Below, piece by piece: positions 27,965 through 36,674 of a DNA stretch of 64,000 bases. How positions within the stretch are numbered: the first letter of the stretch is position 1; every line of letters starts with the position of its first letter. The position numbers and the translations under genes are program-made. The DNA lies in assembly GCF_001586775.1 (NCBI RefSeq), contig NZ_LQXS01000001.1, positions 1-64,000 on the forward strand. Reading direction: 5' to 3'. A model generated the notes under the pieces. That model was not told where the DNA came from. It did no database searches and was given only the letters and a program-made list of their open reading frames with translations. This DNA is from Sphingobacterium populi (GTDB taxonomy: Bacteria; Bacteroidota; Bacteroidia; Sphingobacteriales; Sphingobacteriaceae).

Positions 27965-28597
27965 ATGGCGAATAATATTACACAACTCCGTTTCTATAGA
28001 GCGTATCATGTCATATTTATGCTATGCGGCGCGTTGTTAATTAGCTCGTGTGGTGCTCGAAAAAAAGCTAATACGAATAATCGGTATGGAAAACTAGAAA
28101 GTAGTAGACACCGAAATACAGCGAAAACACCTGTGTCTGATGCCAGTAAAGCGCGCTCCATGACATATTCCGGGAATAAGCTCGACAATTACGCGCAATT
28201 GTTAGGAGTAAATAGTCGTGAAATCTCCAAAAGCAGCGATCTATATCTTTTTATAGATGATTGGATGGGAACGCCACACCGCACGGGCGGTCTCGATCGC
28301 AATGGCATGGATTGTTCAGCCTTCGTCGGTTTGCTGTATCGGGAGATATATCGTCAAAATCTGCCACGCACTTCTCGGGATATGGCTGAAAACGTGAAGC
28401 GGAAATATGAAAACCAACTTCGAGAAGGTGATCTTGTATTTTTTTCTTTTGGTGGGCGCAATATTGATCACGTCGGCATCTATTTGCGCAATGGCAAGTT
28501 TGTACACGTTTCTACCAGAAAAGGCGTTATCATATCTGATTTGAGGGACACATGGTATTACCGTTATTTCAAGCGAGCCGGAAGTCCCAAAACTTAG
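27965..28597 (+). CDS. NlpC/P60 (C40) peptidase lipoprotein
   Basis: Peptidoglycan endopeptidase, probably lipid-anchored: signal with lipobox LISSC (Cys29). The papain-like domain has Cys117 (NGMDCSAFVGLLY), His169 (DHVGIYL) and His181 (FVHVSTRKG) as catalytic residues. 210 aa. Similar in layout to E. coli Spr/MepS. The start at 27965 is fixed by the promoter immediately before it. Confidence 0.9.
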   Translation: MANNITQLRFYRAYHVIFMLCGALLISSCGARKKANTNNRYGKLESSRHRNTAKTPVSDASKARSMTYSGNKLDNYAQLLGVNSREISKSSDLYLFIDDWMGTPHRTGGLDRNGMDCSAFVGLLYREIYRQNLPRTSRDMAENVKRKYENQLREGDLVFFSFGGRNIDHVGIYLRNGKFVHVSTRKGVIISDLRDTWYYRYFKRAGSPKT

Positions 28598-28680
28598 TCA
28601 ACAAAACGTCTCTTTATACACTTGCAGTCATAAAGTGTGTATAATTGCGTACTTTTGTGCGCACTTTACATTTTTATATT

Positions 28681-29175
28681 ATGTCTGATAGAGGGAAACG
28701 CATTTTTCTCGGAATTTGTATTATCGTTCCATTTTTTATTTACTGCTTTTACTATTATTCTGCAATGGTAAAAAATGCACCGTTTCGCTTTACCGACTTC
28801 GAGGCCATTGAGCTTACTTACGGTACACCCGATTCGATGCAAAATCACTACAGCTCGACCACACATTTGTATCAGTTCGAGCGTAAAAATGGCACTATAG
28901 CATTGGATACAGTAAAACTGCGTGACAATGACTTACTATATCTCCATCGCAAGGCACAAGAGTTAGGATTTTGGAATGTAGATGATAACATGACTACGCC
29001 AGAAGCCGATCGCAACCCTTCGACACCGAGGTTCGTTTTAAAATTTACGTATAAGGAAAAATCAAAAGAGGTAACCTTGGATACCGATTATCCAGGAAAT
29101 CCGAAGATGAAGGAAGCTGCCAAAACCACGATCGATGAGGTCATGAAGATGATAGCCGAGGCACAAGCTCGCTAA
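28681..29175 (+). CDS. Hypothetical protein with one N-terminal membrane helix
   Basis: 164 aa from the ATG at 28681 (MSDRGKRIF); a TACTTTTG box at 28650-28657 lies inside a longer frame from 28645 and argues against it. One transmembrane segment (IFLGICIIVPFFIYCFYYY), then a soluble domain: APFRFTDFEAIELTYGTPDSMQ, TVKLRDNDLLYLHRKAQELGFWNV, PRFVLKFTYKEKSKEVTLDTDY. I do not recognise a family. Not visibly part of an operon. Confidence 0.6.
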   Translation: MSDRGKRIFLGICIIVPFFIYCFYYYSAMVKNAPFRFTDFEAIELTYGTPDSMQNHYSSTTHLYQFERKNGTIALDTVKLRDNDLLYLHRKAQELGFWNVDDNMTTPEADRNPSTPRFVLKFTYKEKSKEVTLDTDYPGNPKMKEAAKTTIDEVMKMIAEAQAR

Positions 29176-29409
29176 CTTCGTCAATACATATTATTAACAT
29201 AATGCATAGATAACACAGACTTTAAACAGCTAAATTACATTTGTATTAAGTAGATCATTTGTTTTTATACTTGTGTTTAGTTAGTTACAGGTCTGTTGCG
29301 AAACATGCCACTGAGTTATCACAAAGCCATCTCCATGATGGCTTTTTTTATGGCCTTTTTTGCGATACGCATATTGCGTAGGGTCGAATATTTCCGTAAC
29401 TTCGTAGCA

Positions 29410-31277
29410 ATGGACAATTTCATTGTTTCGGCTCGAAAATACCGCCCAGTCACCTTTGATTCGGTCGTCGGGCAGTCGCACATCACCAATACCCTCAAAA
29501 ATGCCATTCACAACAATCAATTGGCACAAGCATTTTTATTCTGTGGTCCGCGGGGTGTGGGGAAAACTACATGTGCGCGTATATTAGCAAAAACAATAAA
29601 TTGTGAGCAGATTTCCGATAATACAGAAGCCTGCGGCGAGTGCAATAGCTGCCGTTCCTTCCAGAACGGTAATTCGTTTAGCATTCACGAACTCGATGCT
29701 GCTTCCAACAATTCGGTAGAAGATATTCGCTCCTTGATTGATCAGGTTCGAATCCCACCTCAAACGGGCAAGTACAAAATCTACATCATCGATGAGGTGC
29801 ACATGTTGTCACAGCAAGCTTTCAACGCTTTTCTGAAAACGCTCGAAGAACCGCCCACATACGCGATCTTCATACTCGCTACTACCGAGAAGCACAAAAT
29901 CTTGCCTACGATCCTGTCTCGATGTCAGATTTTTGACTTCAATCGTATTCAGGTAGAAGATATGGCCAATCATTTAGCTAGAATAGCGAATAATGAAGGC
30001 ATTAGCTATGAGAATGATGGCCTACATGTCATCGCGCAAAAAGCGGATGGTGGATTACGCGATGCATTGTCGATGTTCGATCAGATCGTAAGTTTTTCGA
30101 ACAAAGAAATCACCTATCGGGCAGTCATCGACAACCTCAATATTCTGGATTACGATTATTACTTTGATCTACTGCAATACATCGTGCAACAAGATGCTGC
30201 GCAAGCTTTATTGGTTTTTGATAAGGTACTGACCAACGGATTTGATGGCGGACATTTCATCGCCGGCTTATCAGCACACTTACGCAACTTGTTAGTAGCC
30301 AAAGAACCTTCTACGATCAAGCTATTGGAAGTAGGTGAGAATATTCGTAAGAAATACTTAGAGCAATCTCAACAGCTCAATAGCGGCTTGCTATTGTCGG
30401 CCATGAACATCGCCAACCAATGCGAGATTAATTACCGAACCAGTAAAAATCATCGGCTTCAAGTAGAGCTAGCCCTGCTCAAAATGTGCCACATCGCTAC
30501 CGCGATTAAAATGAGCCTCGCAGAAACATCAACGGAAGTTGATGTAAAAAAAAACTAACGGATAAAACGCCCGAGACAGCAAGTAATTCGTCGGCAACGA
30601 CTAATCGATCGGTACAAGATGCTTCTAAGCCAGCTGCAGTAGCCGATTCTACAACTCCTGCACAGGATTATGTTAATACTTCGGCACAATCAGCATCCAG
30701 CTCAATAGCCCAGTCGAATACAATAATATCGAACAATCTGCCTGCTGCAAATGCTATTTCTGCCGCTCAAGTAGCATCGGAAAAACCTGTTGTATCGCCA
30801 TCAAAAGGATGGGGCGCCATGCCAGCTAAAAAATTACTGCCCGATCTTAATACAATTCTCGACCAGAAGGAAGAGCAGAAAGAAGAAAATGAACTGCTAC
30901 AGGGCTCTGAATTTGCCGAAGTAGATGTAGAGGATTTTTTGAAGAAATGGAATGCTTATGCTGAATTTATAAAGCAGGAAAACAAGATCACTTTATACAC
31001 CATCATGACGTCCAGTACGCCGACTCTTCAGGGCAATACGATCGAAGTCGAGGTGGAAAATATGGTGCAGATGGAAGAGATGAAGCTTGGGAAAGTGGAT
31101 ATTCTGAATCACCTCAGGGTACAACTCAGAAACTATGCCTTAGAAATAAAAGAGGTGGTGACCGAGAAGACCAAAGTTCGTAAACCGTATACTTCTCAGG
31201 AAAAATACCAAGCTATGGTCTCCAAAAACCCTGCTTTGGAGACCCTTAGAAAAAAATTTGATTTAGGCCTGAGCTAA
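29410..31277 (+). CDS. dnaX: DNA polymerase III clamp-loader subunit (tau, via -1 frameshift; gamma-like short form ends at 30558)
   Basis: Clamp-loader ATPase. From the ATG at 29410 (MDNFIVSARKYRP): Walker A GPRGVGKT at 46-53, zinc-binding C65, C75, C78 and C81, DEVH at 128-131, sensor-1/arginine-finger SRC at 170-172. The first frame stops at 30556-30558, giving 382 aa. The -1 frame is open from the nine-A run (30546-30554) through a Ser/Ala/Thr-rich linker to 31277, including a C-terminal domain (VDVEDFLKKWNAYAEFIK...) typical of Bacteroidota DnaX. Joined, the product is 622 aa. The heptamer AAAAAAC is in the slippery phase and the stop follows at once. Bacterial dnaX is known to use ribosomal (E. 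coli) or transcriptional (Thermus) slippage for two forms. A start 38 codons upstream is unlikely. Confidence 0.85.
30526..30558 (+). promoter_or_regulatory. Hairpin plus A9 slippage element in dnaX
   Basis: ACATCAAC (30526-30533), loop GGAA (a GNRA tetraloop), GTTGATGT (30538-30545): a perfect 8-bp stem. It is followed with no spacer by nine A (30546-30554), then C and the in-frame TAA at 30556-30558. One extra A in the transcript, or a -1 ribosomal slip on AAAAAAC, moves reading into the long frame. Confidence 0.6.
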
Positions 31278-31282
31278 ATTCA

Positions 31283-31732
31283 CTAGCCTAACAGCGCTTT
31301 TACGACTTGTGATATCGTACTACCATCAGCTTTACCCGCCAGGCGCTGATTAGCCAAACCCATCACTTTACCCATATCCTTCATAGAAGAAGCGCCGCTC
31401 TCGGCTACAATTTCTTTGACAATCGCTTCAATCTCGCTGCGGTCCAGTTGTTTTGGTAAGTACGCTTCAATCACTTGCTGCTCTTCTACCTCGATTTGGT
31501 ACAGGTCATCGCGATTTTGCGTTTTATAAATCTCAGCAGATTCTTTGCGTTGTTTTACCAATTTCTGCAAAACTTTAATCTCCGTATCCTCAGAGATATC
31601 TTCTACATGTGTTTTCTCGGTTTTTGCCAATAAGATTGCTGACTTGATCGCGCGCAATCCTCTTAATTTGATAGTGTCTTTGGCGATCATAGCCGCCTTG
31701 ATATCTTGATTGATGGTTTGTTCTAAAGACAT
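31283..31732 (-). CDS. yqeY: GatB/YqeY domain protein
   Basis: 149 aa, the YqeY family, related to the C-terminal tRNA-binding helical domain of amidotransferase GatB. Seen: LEQTINQDIKAAMIAKD at the N-terminus and the closing KDMGKVMGLANQRLAGKADGSTISQVVKALL. No enzymatic domain; the family's role is not settled, probably RNA-linked. It is the last gene of the ubiE-SDR-yqeY operon (3 nt gap) and ends 5 nt from the dnaX stop. Confidence 0.9.
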   Translation of the reverse strand: MSLEQTINQDIKAAMIAKDTIKLRGLRAIKSAILLAKTEKTHVEDISEDTEIKVLQKLVKQRKESAEIYKTQNRDDLYQIEVEEQQVIEAYLPKQLDRSEIEAIVKEIVAESGASSMKDMGKVMGLANQRLAGKADGSTISQVVKALLG

Positions 31733-31735
31733 ATT

Positions 31736-32500
31736 CTATTTATTTCTATTAACAATAGTGCCTGTGGCTTGTGCCGTAGGCATGATGAGTAGATCATTGA
31801 TATTTATATGAGCACGCCGCGATAAGACAAAAGCAATCACTTCAGCAATATCTTGTCCGCTCAGTGCTTCCACGCCTTGATATACGGCTTTTGCTCGGTC
31901 GGTATCACCATGAAAACGTACCTCCGAAAATTCAGTTTCGACCATGCCGGGATGGATTGCCGACACTCGAATTCCCTTTTCCAGCAAGTCTATTCGCATT
32001 GCTTTGTTTAATGCGTCCACTGCATGTTTGGTCGCACAATACACATTGCCATTGGGATATACTTCCTTTCCTGCAATGGATCCAATGTTGATGATATGTG
32101 CATTTGTACTGTTTTTCATCAACGGAATCACAGCACGGCTCACATAAAGCAAACCTTTAATATTGGTGTCGATCATGGTATCCCAATCGCTCAGTTTGCC
32201 TTGTTGAATAGGGTCCAGGCCTTGACTTAGTCCAGCATTATTGATCAAAACATCGATATTTTGCCAATCTGCAGGGAGTGTATCTGTGGCTTGTTGCACG
32301 GCATTTGCGTCGCGTACGTCCAAGGTAAAAGTCAAAATTTCCGTTTCGGGAAGATCCGTCAGAATCGCTTGCTTAAGTGCTTCTAACCGTTCCGTTCTTC
32401 GCGCACAAAGCGCCAATCGATAACCTTCTTTTGCTAAAACCCACGCGCAAGCCTGGCCGATACCCGAACTTGCTCCGGTAATCAATACGGTTCTATTCAT
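31736..32500 (-). CDS. Short-chain dehydrogenase/reductase (YdfG-like)
   Basis: Classical SDR, NAD(P)-dependent. TGASSGIGQACAWVLA near residue 8 binds the cofactor, NNAG is present, and the catalytic Ser-Tyr-Lys are in NIGSIAGKEVYPNGNVYCATKHA. Arg residues after beta-2 (CARRTER) suggest NADP. The best match by feel is the YdfG/3-hydroxy acid dehydrogenase group; substrate not determined. Start ATG at 32500 (MNRTVLITG), 1 nt after the ubiE stop; a longer frame reaches 32605 but overlaps ubiE. Confidence 0.85.
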   Translation of the reverse strand: MNRTVLITGASSGIGQACAWVLAKEGYRLALCARRTERLEALKQAILTDLPETEILTFTLDVRDANAVQQATDTLPADWQNIDVLINNAGLSQGLDPIQQGKLSDWDTMIDTNIKGLLYVSRAVIPLMKNSTNAHIINIGSIAGKEVYPNGNVYCATKHAVDALNKAMRIDLLEKGIRVSAIHPGMVETEFSEVRFHGDTDRAKAVYQGVEALSGQDIAEVIAFVLSRRAHININDLLIMPTAQATGTIVNRNK

Positions 32501-32501
32501 G

Positions 32502-33239
32502 TTATTTTGTGGCTTCATATATCGTACAAAATCCAAATGTTTGAGGTCGTACCTTCGCTTCGGTAAATCCCGCTTGCTGCAACATTTTTGCAAAAACGGC
32601 TCCACTCGGAAATTGTGCTACAGATTCTGGTAAATAGCTGTAAGCGCGCTTATCTTTAGAGATCAGTCTGCCCAAAGCTGGTGTAAATTTATGAAAGTAG
32701 AAATGAAATAACTGCTTGATCGGAAACGCCGTTGGATTGGAGAGTTCCAGCACAATTGCTTTGCCTCCAGGGCGAATCACGCGATGAATCTCATTTAATC
32801 CTTGTTGAAGATTTTCGAAGTTGCGCACACCGAAAGCAACGGTAACAGCATCGAAATGTCCATCAGCAAATGGAAGGTTTTCTGAATCGCCTAGCATCAC
32901 CTCCAATTGATCAGACAATCCCTTTTTTCTGATTTTTTCTCTGGCTACTGACAACATGCCTTCAGAAATATCAATGCCGGTTATCTTTTTCGGATTTAAT
33001 AATCTTATGGACTCAATCGCGAAATCACCGGTACCAGTGGCTACGTCCAATATATGCTGTGGTGTTATGCTACGCAATGAACGAATCGCCTTGCGGCGCC
33101 AAATGATATCGATGCCCATCGTCATGAAGCGATTAAGCATGTCGTAGGTAGAAGAAATGTTGTTAAACATATCAGCTACTTGCTCTTTTTTATTGCCGTC
33201 TGCCGAATATGGTTTTACTGTTGAATTAGGAGCTGCCAT
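32502..33239 (-). CDS. ubiE: Demethylmenaquinone methyltransferase
   Basis: SAM-dependent C-methyltransferase, last step of menaquinone synthesis (MenG/UbiE). Seen: VADMFNNISSTYDMLNRFMTMGIDIIWRR, SAM-binding ILDVATGTGDFAIES, ITGIDISEGMLSVAREK, VTVAFGVRNFENLQQGLNEIHRVIRPGG. 245 aa from the ATG at 33239, fixed by a TATCTTTG box ending 5 nt before it. Bacteroidota respire with menaquinone only, so the menaquinone role is favoured. First gene of a tight three-gene operon. Confidence 0.92.
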   Translation of the reverse strand: MAAPNSTVKPYSADGNKKEQVADMFNNISSTYDMLNRFMTMGIDIIWRRKAIRSLRSITPQHILDVATGTGDFAIESIRLLNPKKITGIDISEGMLSVAREKIRKKGLSDQLEVMLGDSENLPFADGHFDAVTVAFGVRNFENLQQGLNEIHRVIRPGGKAIVLELSNPTAFPIKQLFHFYFHKFTPALGRLISKDKRAYSYLPESVAQFPSGAVFAKMLQQAGFTEAKVRPQTFGFCTIYEATK

Positions 33240-33244
33240 AGATA

Positions 33245-33252
33245 CAAAGATA
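33245..33252 (-). promoter_or_regulatory. -7 element of the ubiE operon
   Basis: TATCTTTG on the minus strand, 5 nt before the ATG at 33239. The -33 box is not convincing. The rest of the 394-nt divergent gap to dnaB holds nothing else I can identify except a TACTTTTG (33551-33558) on the plus strand ahead of dnaB. Confidence 0.5.
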
Positions 33253-33633
33253 CAATAATGCATGGGGAGACTATAAGCTATTTGCGGAAAAAAATGGCTC
33301 ATCGCAATCTCGTCCAAAGTTAAAAAAGTGAGAATATTTTAAATTGACACAAATAGCTTATCCACATCAACGATGTGAATTAAACATGATTGTATTACGC
33401 AGTTTTTCAGATTGTTATGACTGTTGTCAACATTAGATTTATAATTAATGTGGATTACGAATACGTTCTATTATACGCTAAACAGGTCATTATTGCGTTT
33501 AGAAAAAAAGGGTGTTCAAAACTAAAATCATACGTCGTAGCTATTTTTATTACTTTTGTTGTCCCATCAATGTTTGCCGCATGACGGAAGCAGGGAATGT
33601 GTGAAAAACTCCTCAAAAATCCAATATATCTAT

Positions 33634-35226
33634 ATGTCACAACAAAGCGAAAATAACACTAATGACGCTGGAAAATTCGGCAAGGCCAATTTGAACAGAA
33701 AGCGGGCGAGCGTAAGCAGCTTGATCGGCGGACTGGGTAAGTTGCCGCCTCAAGCCCCTGATCTAGAAGAAGCGGTGTTAGGTGCGCTCATGTTGGAGAA
33801 AAATGCCCTGAGTGAAGTGATCGATATCTTGAAACCGGAGTCATTTTACAAAGAAGCTCATCAAAAGATTTTTCAAGCCATTTATAATCTATTTCAGAAG
33901 ACATCTCCAATAGATTTATTGACCGTCACTACCGAATTGCGCCAAATGGGTGCATTGGAGATGGTGGGTGGAGCCTATTATATTACACAACTTACAGATC
34001 GCGTGGTATCTGCGGCTAATATCGAGTTTCATGCCCGTATTATCTCGCAGAAATACATTCAGCGTGAACTGATTCAGGTATCTACCGAAATTATCAATGC
34101 CTCCTACGATGAAACTAGTGATATTTTTGATCTACTAGATCATGCCGAAAAGAGCCTTTTCGATATTGCACAAAACAACTTGAGACGCGATTCTCGCAAA
34201 ATGGACGACATTATGCGAGAAGCGATCAACGCATTGGAACTATTGCGTGATCGTACCGATGGCTTAACAGGTATTCCGAGCGGATTGACTGCACTGGATC
34301 GCATGACGTCAGGTTGGCAACCTTCTGATTTAGTGATTATTGCGGCGCGTCCGGCGATGGGGAAAACAGCTTTTGTACTTTCGGTAGCGCGAAATGCGGC
34401 GGTGGATCATCAGCGTCCAGTAGCGGTATTCTCTTTGGAGATGTCGTCTGTGCAATTAGTGAATCGTTTGATTGCAGGTGAAACGGAAATCGAACAAGAG
34501 AAACTGAAAAAAGGAAATCTGGCTGATCATGAGTGGCAACAGTTACACTCTCGCATCGGCCGATTAACCGAAGCGCCACTGATTATAGATGATACGCCAG
34601 CCTTAAATGTATTTGAGTTTCGCGCAAAATGCCGCCGTCTAAAAGCACAACACGATATCCAAATGGTGATTGTGGATTACTTGCAACTCATGCATGGCAA
34701 GAGCGAAGGTAAAGGCGGTGGAAACCGCGAGCAGGAAATCGGTAGTATTTCTCGTGCGCTGAAATCTGTAGCAAAGGAATTGAATGTGCCTGTTTTAGCC
34801 CTATCACAGTTAAGCCGTGCGGTAGAATCCAGACCAGGAAATAGTAAAAGACCGATGCTATCCGATTTGCGGGAATCCGGATCTATTGAGCAAGATGCGG
34901 ATATGGTATTGTTCTTATATCGCCCAGAATATTATGGAATGACGGAAGATGAAGAAGGTCGACCTACAGCAGGTGTTGGCGAAGTTATCATTGCCAAACA
35001 CCGGAATGGTGAAACCGGAATTGTACCGCTGAAATTCGTCGGTAAATATGTGAAATTCGTGGATCTCGAAGACGATTTTTATGGTATGGATGGCGGTAAG
35101 CATGATGGTTTTGGTGCTTTTGGAGGACCTCCGTCGCCATCTGCGATGGCGCCATCGGATAGTTTTGGCGGTGGTATCACGATGCCATCACGCATGAATG
35201 ATATGCCAGATGATGCGCCGTTTTAG
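33634..35226 (+). CDS. dnaB: Replicative DNA helicase
   Basis: Hexameric replicative helicase that unwinds DNA at the fork. N-terminal DnaB domain (PQAPDLEEAVLGALMLEKNALSEVIDIL, near residue 39), linker, then RecA-like core with Walker A ARPAMGKTAF (Lys244), EMSSVQLVNRL, VIVDYLQLMHG, and SDLRESGSIEQDADMVLFLYR. Gly/Ser-rich C-terminus. 530 aa from the ATG at 33634; 26 further upstream codons are open but overlap a TACTTTTG box. No intein is present. Confidence 0.95.
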   Translation: MSQQSENNTNDAGKFGKANLNRKRASVSSLIGGLGKLPPQAPDLEEAVLGALMLEKNALSEVIDILKPESFYKEAHQKIFQAIYNLFQKTSPIDLLTVTTELRQMGALEMVGGAYYITQLTDRVVSAANIEFHARIISQKYIQRELIQVSTEIINASYDETSDIFDLLDHAEKSLFDIAQNNLRRDSRKMDDIMREAINALELLRDRTDGLTGIPSGLTALDRMTSGWQPSDLVIIAARPAMGKTAFVLSVARNAAVDHQRPVAVFSLEMSSVQLVNRLIAGETEIEQEKLKKGNLADHEWQQLHSRIGRLTEAPLIIDDTPALNVFEFRAKCRRLKAQHDIQMVIVDYLQLMHGKSEGKGGGNREQEIGSISRALKSVAKELNVPVLALSQLSRAVESRPGNSKRPMLSDLRESGSIEQDADMVLFLYRPEYYGMTEDEEGRPTAGVGEVIIAKHRNGETGIVPLKFVGKYVKFVDLEDDFYGMDGGKHDGFGAFGGPPSPSAMAPSDSFGGGITMPSRMNDMPDDAPF

Positions 35227-35282
35227 ATTTTATTAAAAGGAGCAATGTCTCGCAAAAAATGTAGTCATTTTCCATGTATAAG

Positions 35283-35726
35283 TTAGGCCATTTTATGCCA
35301 TTGCATGACGAATTCCTTTTCTCCTGTTGGTTGATCGATTGTTTCCGATGAAATTGTAAAGCCTTTTGACTGGTAGAATCTTATGCTCTTTTCGTTTTTC
35401 TGATAGACCGATAATGTCATTTCAGTACGTAAATTTTTGACGTGGTTTAAAAGTATGCTTCCAATACCATTTCCCTGTTGTTCGGTGGCTACAAAAATAG
35501 ATGCAAGATGATTGCCTACTAATGCAACGAAGCCGCAAATAGTGTTCATTTTTACAACAACGTACACCTCCGAATTGGGGAGATACGTTTCTTCCATCGC
35601 GCGCTTATTTGTGATCCAGTAATCTGCTGCAACAAAATGGTGAGCTGCTAATGACGCTTGCAACCATAAATCCGATATAAACGGTAAATCTTCCGCCTTA
35701 CTTTCTCTAATAACAATTTCTTTCAT
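35283..35726 (-). CDS. GNAT-family N-acetyltransferase
   Basis: 147 aa. Acetyl-CoA binding motif A is seen in ASIFVATEQQGNGIGSILLNHVK (Q/RxxGxG/A), followed by LSVYQKNEKSIRFYQSKGFTISSE. Substrate unknown. N-terminal part VIRESKAEDLPFISDLWLQASLAAHHFV resembles the YiaC/YjaB group. It starts 9 nt after the stop of the histidine phosphatase gene, so they are probably co-transcribed. Confidence 0.85.
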   Translation of the reverse strand: MKEIVIRESKAEDLPFISDLWLQASLAAHHFVAADYWITNKRAMEETYLPNSEVYVVVKMNTICGFVALVGNHLASIFVATEQQGNGIGSILLNHVKNLRTEMTLSVYQKNEKSIRFYQSKGFTISSETIDQPTGEKEFVMQWHKMA

Positions 35727-35735
35727 GCCAAATTC

Positions 35736-36353
35736 TTACTGCATAAACGAGGTATCACTTAAGCGCTTAATTACTCTTTTTCCGGATTTAGCTTGCTGTA
35801 AGAAAGATATGCCACCACTCACACCATGTAGATCCAAACTATCGAGAGATTCTACAGGTAGTCCTAACCACATGACATGGAATAAGCTCAGTGCCTCGCC
35901 ATGCGAGATGATAATAATATTTTCTTCCTCGTTATGTAGTATGTCGGTAAAAAAAGGCAATAGCCTTTGCCAGACATCAAATTTCGATTCTGCATCGTGA
36001 AAACATCTATCATAAATGGTGTGCTCTTCGCTTTCAATATTATCTCGGAGCCACTGTACTGATTTTCCAACAGCTTTTCCCAAGTTTCTTTCTCGAAGAG
36101 CATCAATCAGTTGATAGTCGCCATCCCATTTATTGGCTACAAGACGAGCCGTCTGTTCCGTTCTTGTAAGTGAGGAGGCGTAGATAGAAAAGTGGACCGT
36201 AGTAAATGCAGTCTTTAGGTTCTGAGCAATATTTTCTGCCTGCAACAATCCCTTTTCACTCAATTCCCAATCCGTCCAAGACCCAATCATACCATTCGTA
36301 TGGTGAATAGATTCAGGGTGTTGAATAGTAATTACATTTTTCGGTTTAGACAT
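35736..36353 (-). CDS. Histidine phosphatase (phosphoglycerate mutase-like) family protein
   Basis: 205 aa. The usual RHGE motif is replaced by QHPES (residues 11-15), keeping the phospho-acceptor His12 but not the Arg. The rest of the fold is present: GSWTDWELSEKGLLQAE, ASSLTRTEQTA, LRERNLG and IISHGEALSLF. The Gln-His form occurs in a known subgroup with a GxWTD motif, so activity is probably retained; substrate unknown. Upstream to 36674 lies a 321-nt AT-rich gap with a TAAATTTG (36581-36588) and no gene. Confidence 0.8.
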   Translation of the reverse strand: MSKPKNVITIQHPESIHHTNGMIGSWTDWELSEKGLLQAENIAQNLKTAFTTVHFSIYASSLTRTEQTARLVANKWDGDYQLIDALRERNLGKAVGKSVQWLRDNIESEEHTIYDRCFHDAESKFDVWQRLLPFFTDILHNEEENIIIISHGEALSLFHVMWLGLPVESLDSLDLHGVSGGISFLQQAKSGKRVIKRLSDTSFMQ

Positions 36354-36674
36354 GTATGTTTGTGGTATTTAGATCTTGTTGTATATGTCTCAAACAGTGG
36401 TTACAATGCTATTTTGCGGCATAAAAACATTACAATCAGCAAAAATAATAAATCATAAGGTGCTAATCAAAGGTAAGGTCAAGCGAGATGGGACTAGATA
36501 ATATAATACACAACACCACGAGTTTAGCACTATTTGCAATCGGTTTCTGATTTTGGTTAAATAGACCAAGATAAAGTTCGTAAATTTGACAGGTATTTCG
36601 TGAACAGGAAACTGCGCGAACACGAAATGATAGGATAAATAATTTGTGAATAGAATTTTAAGGTACATAATTCA

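Noticed and set aside
30819..31277. Separate 152-aa gene after dnaX
   Set aside because: Its frame is continuously open from the A9 run of dnaX and encodes the DnaX C-terminal domain; it is treated as the long-form extension.
33390..33584. 64-codon open frame between ubiE and dnaB
   Set aside because: Overlaps the dnaB promoter box, with no domain or start signal.
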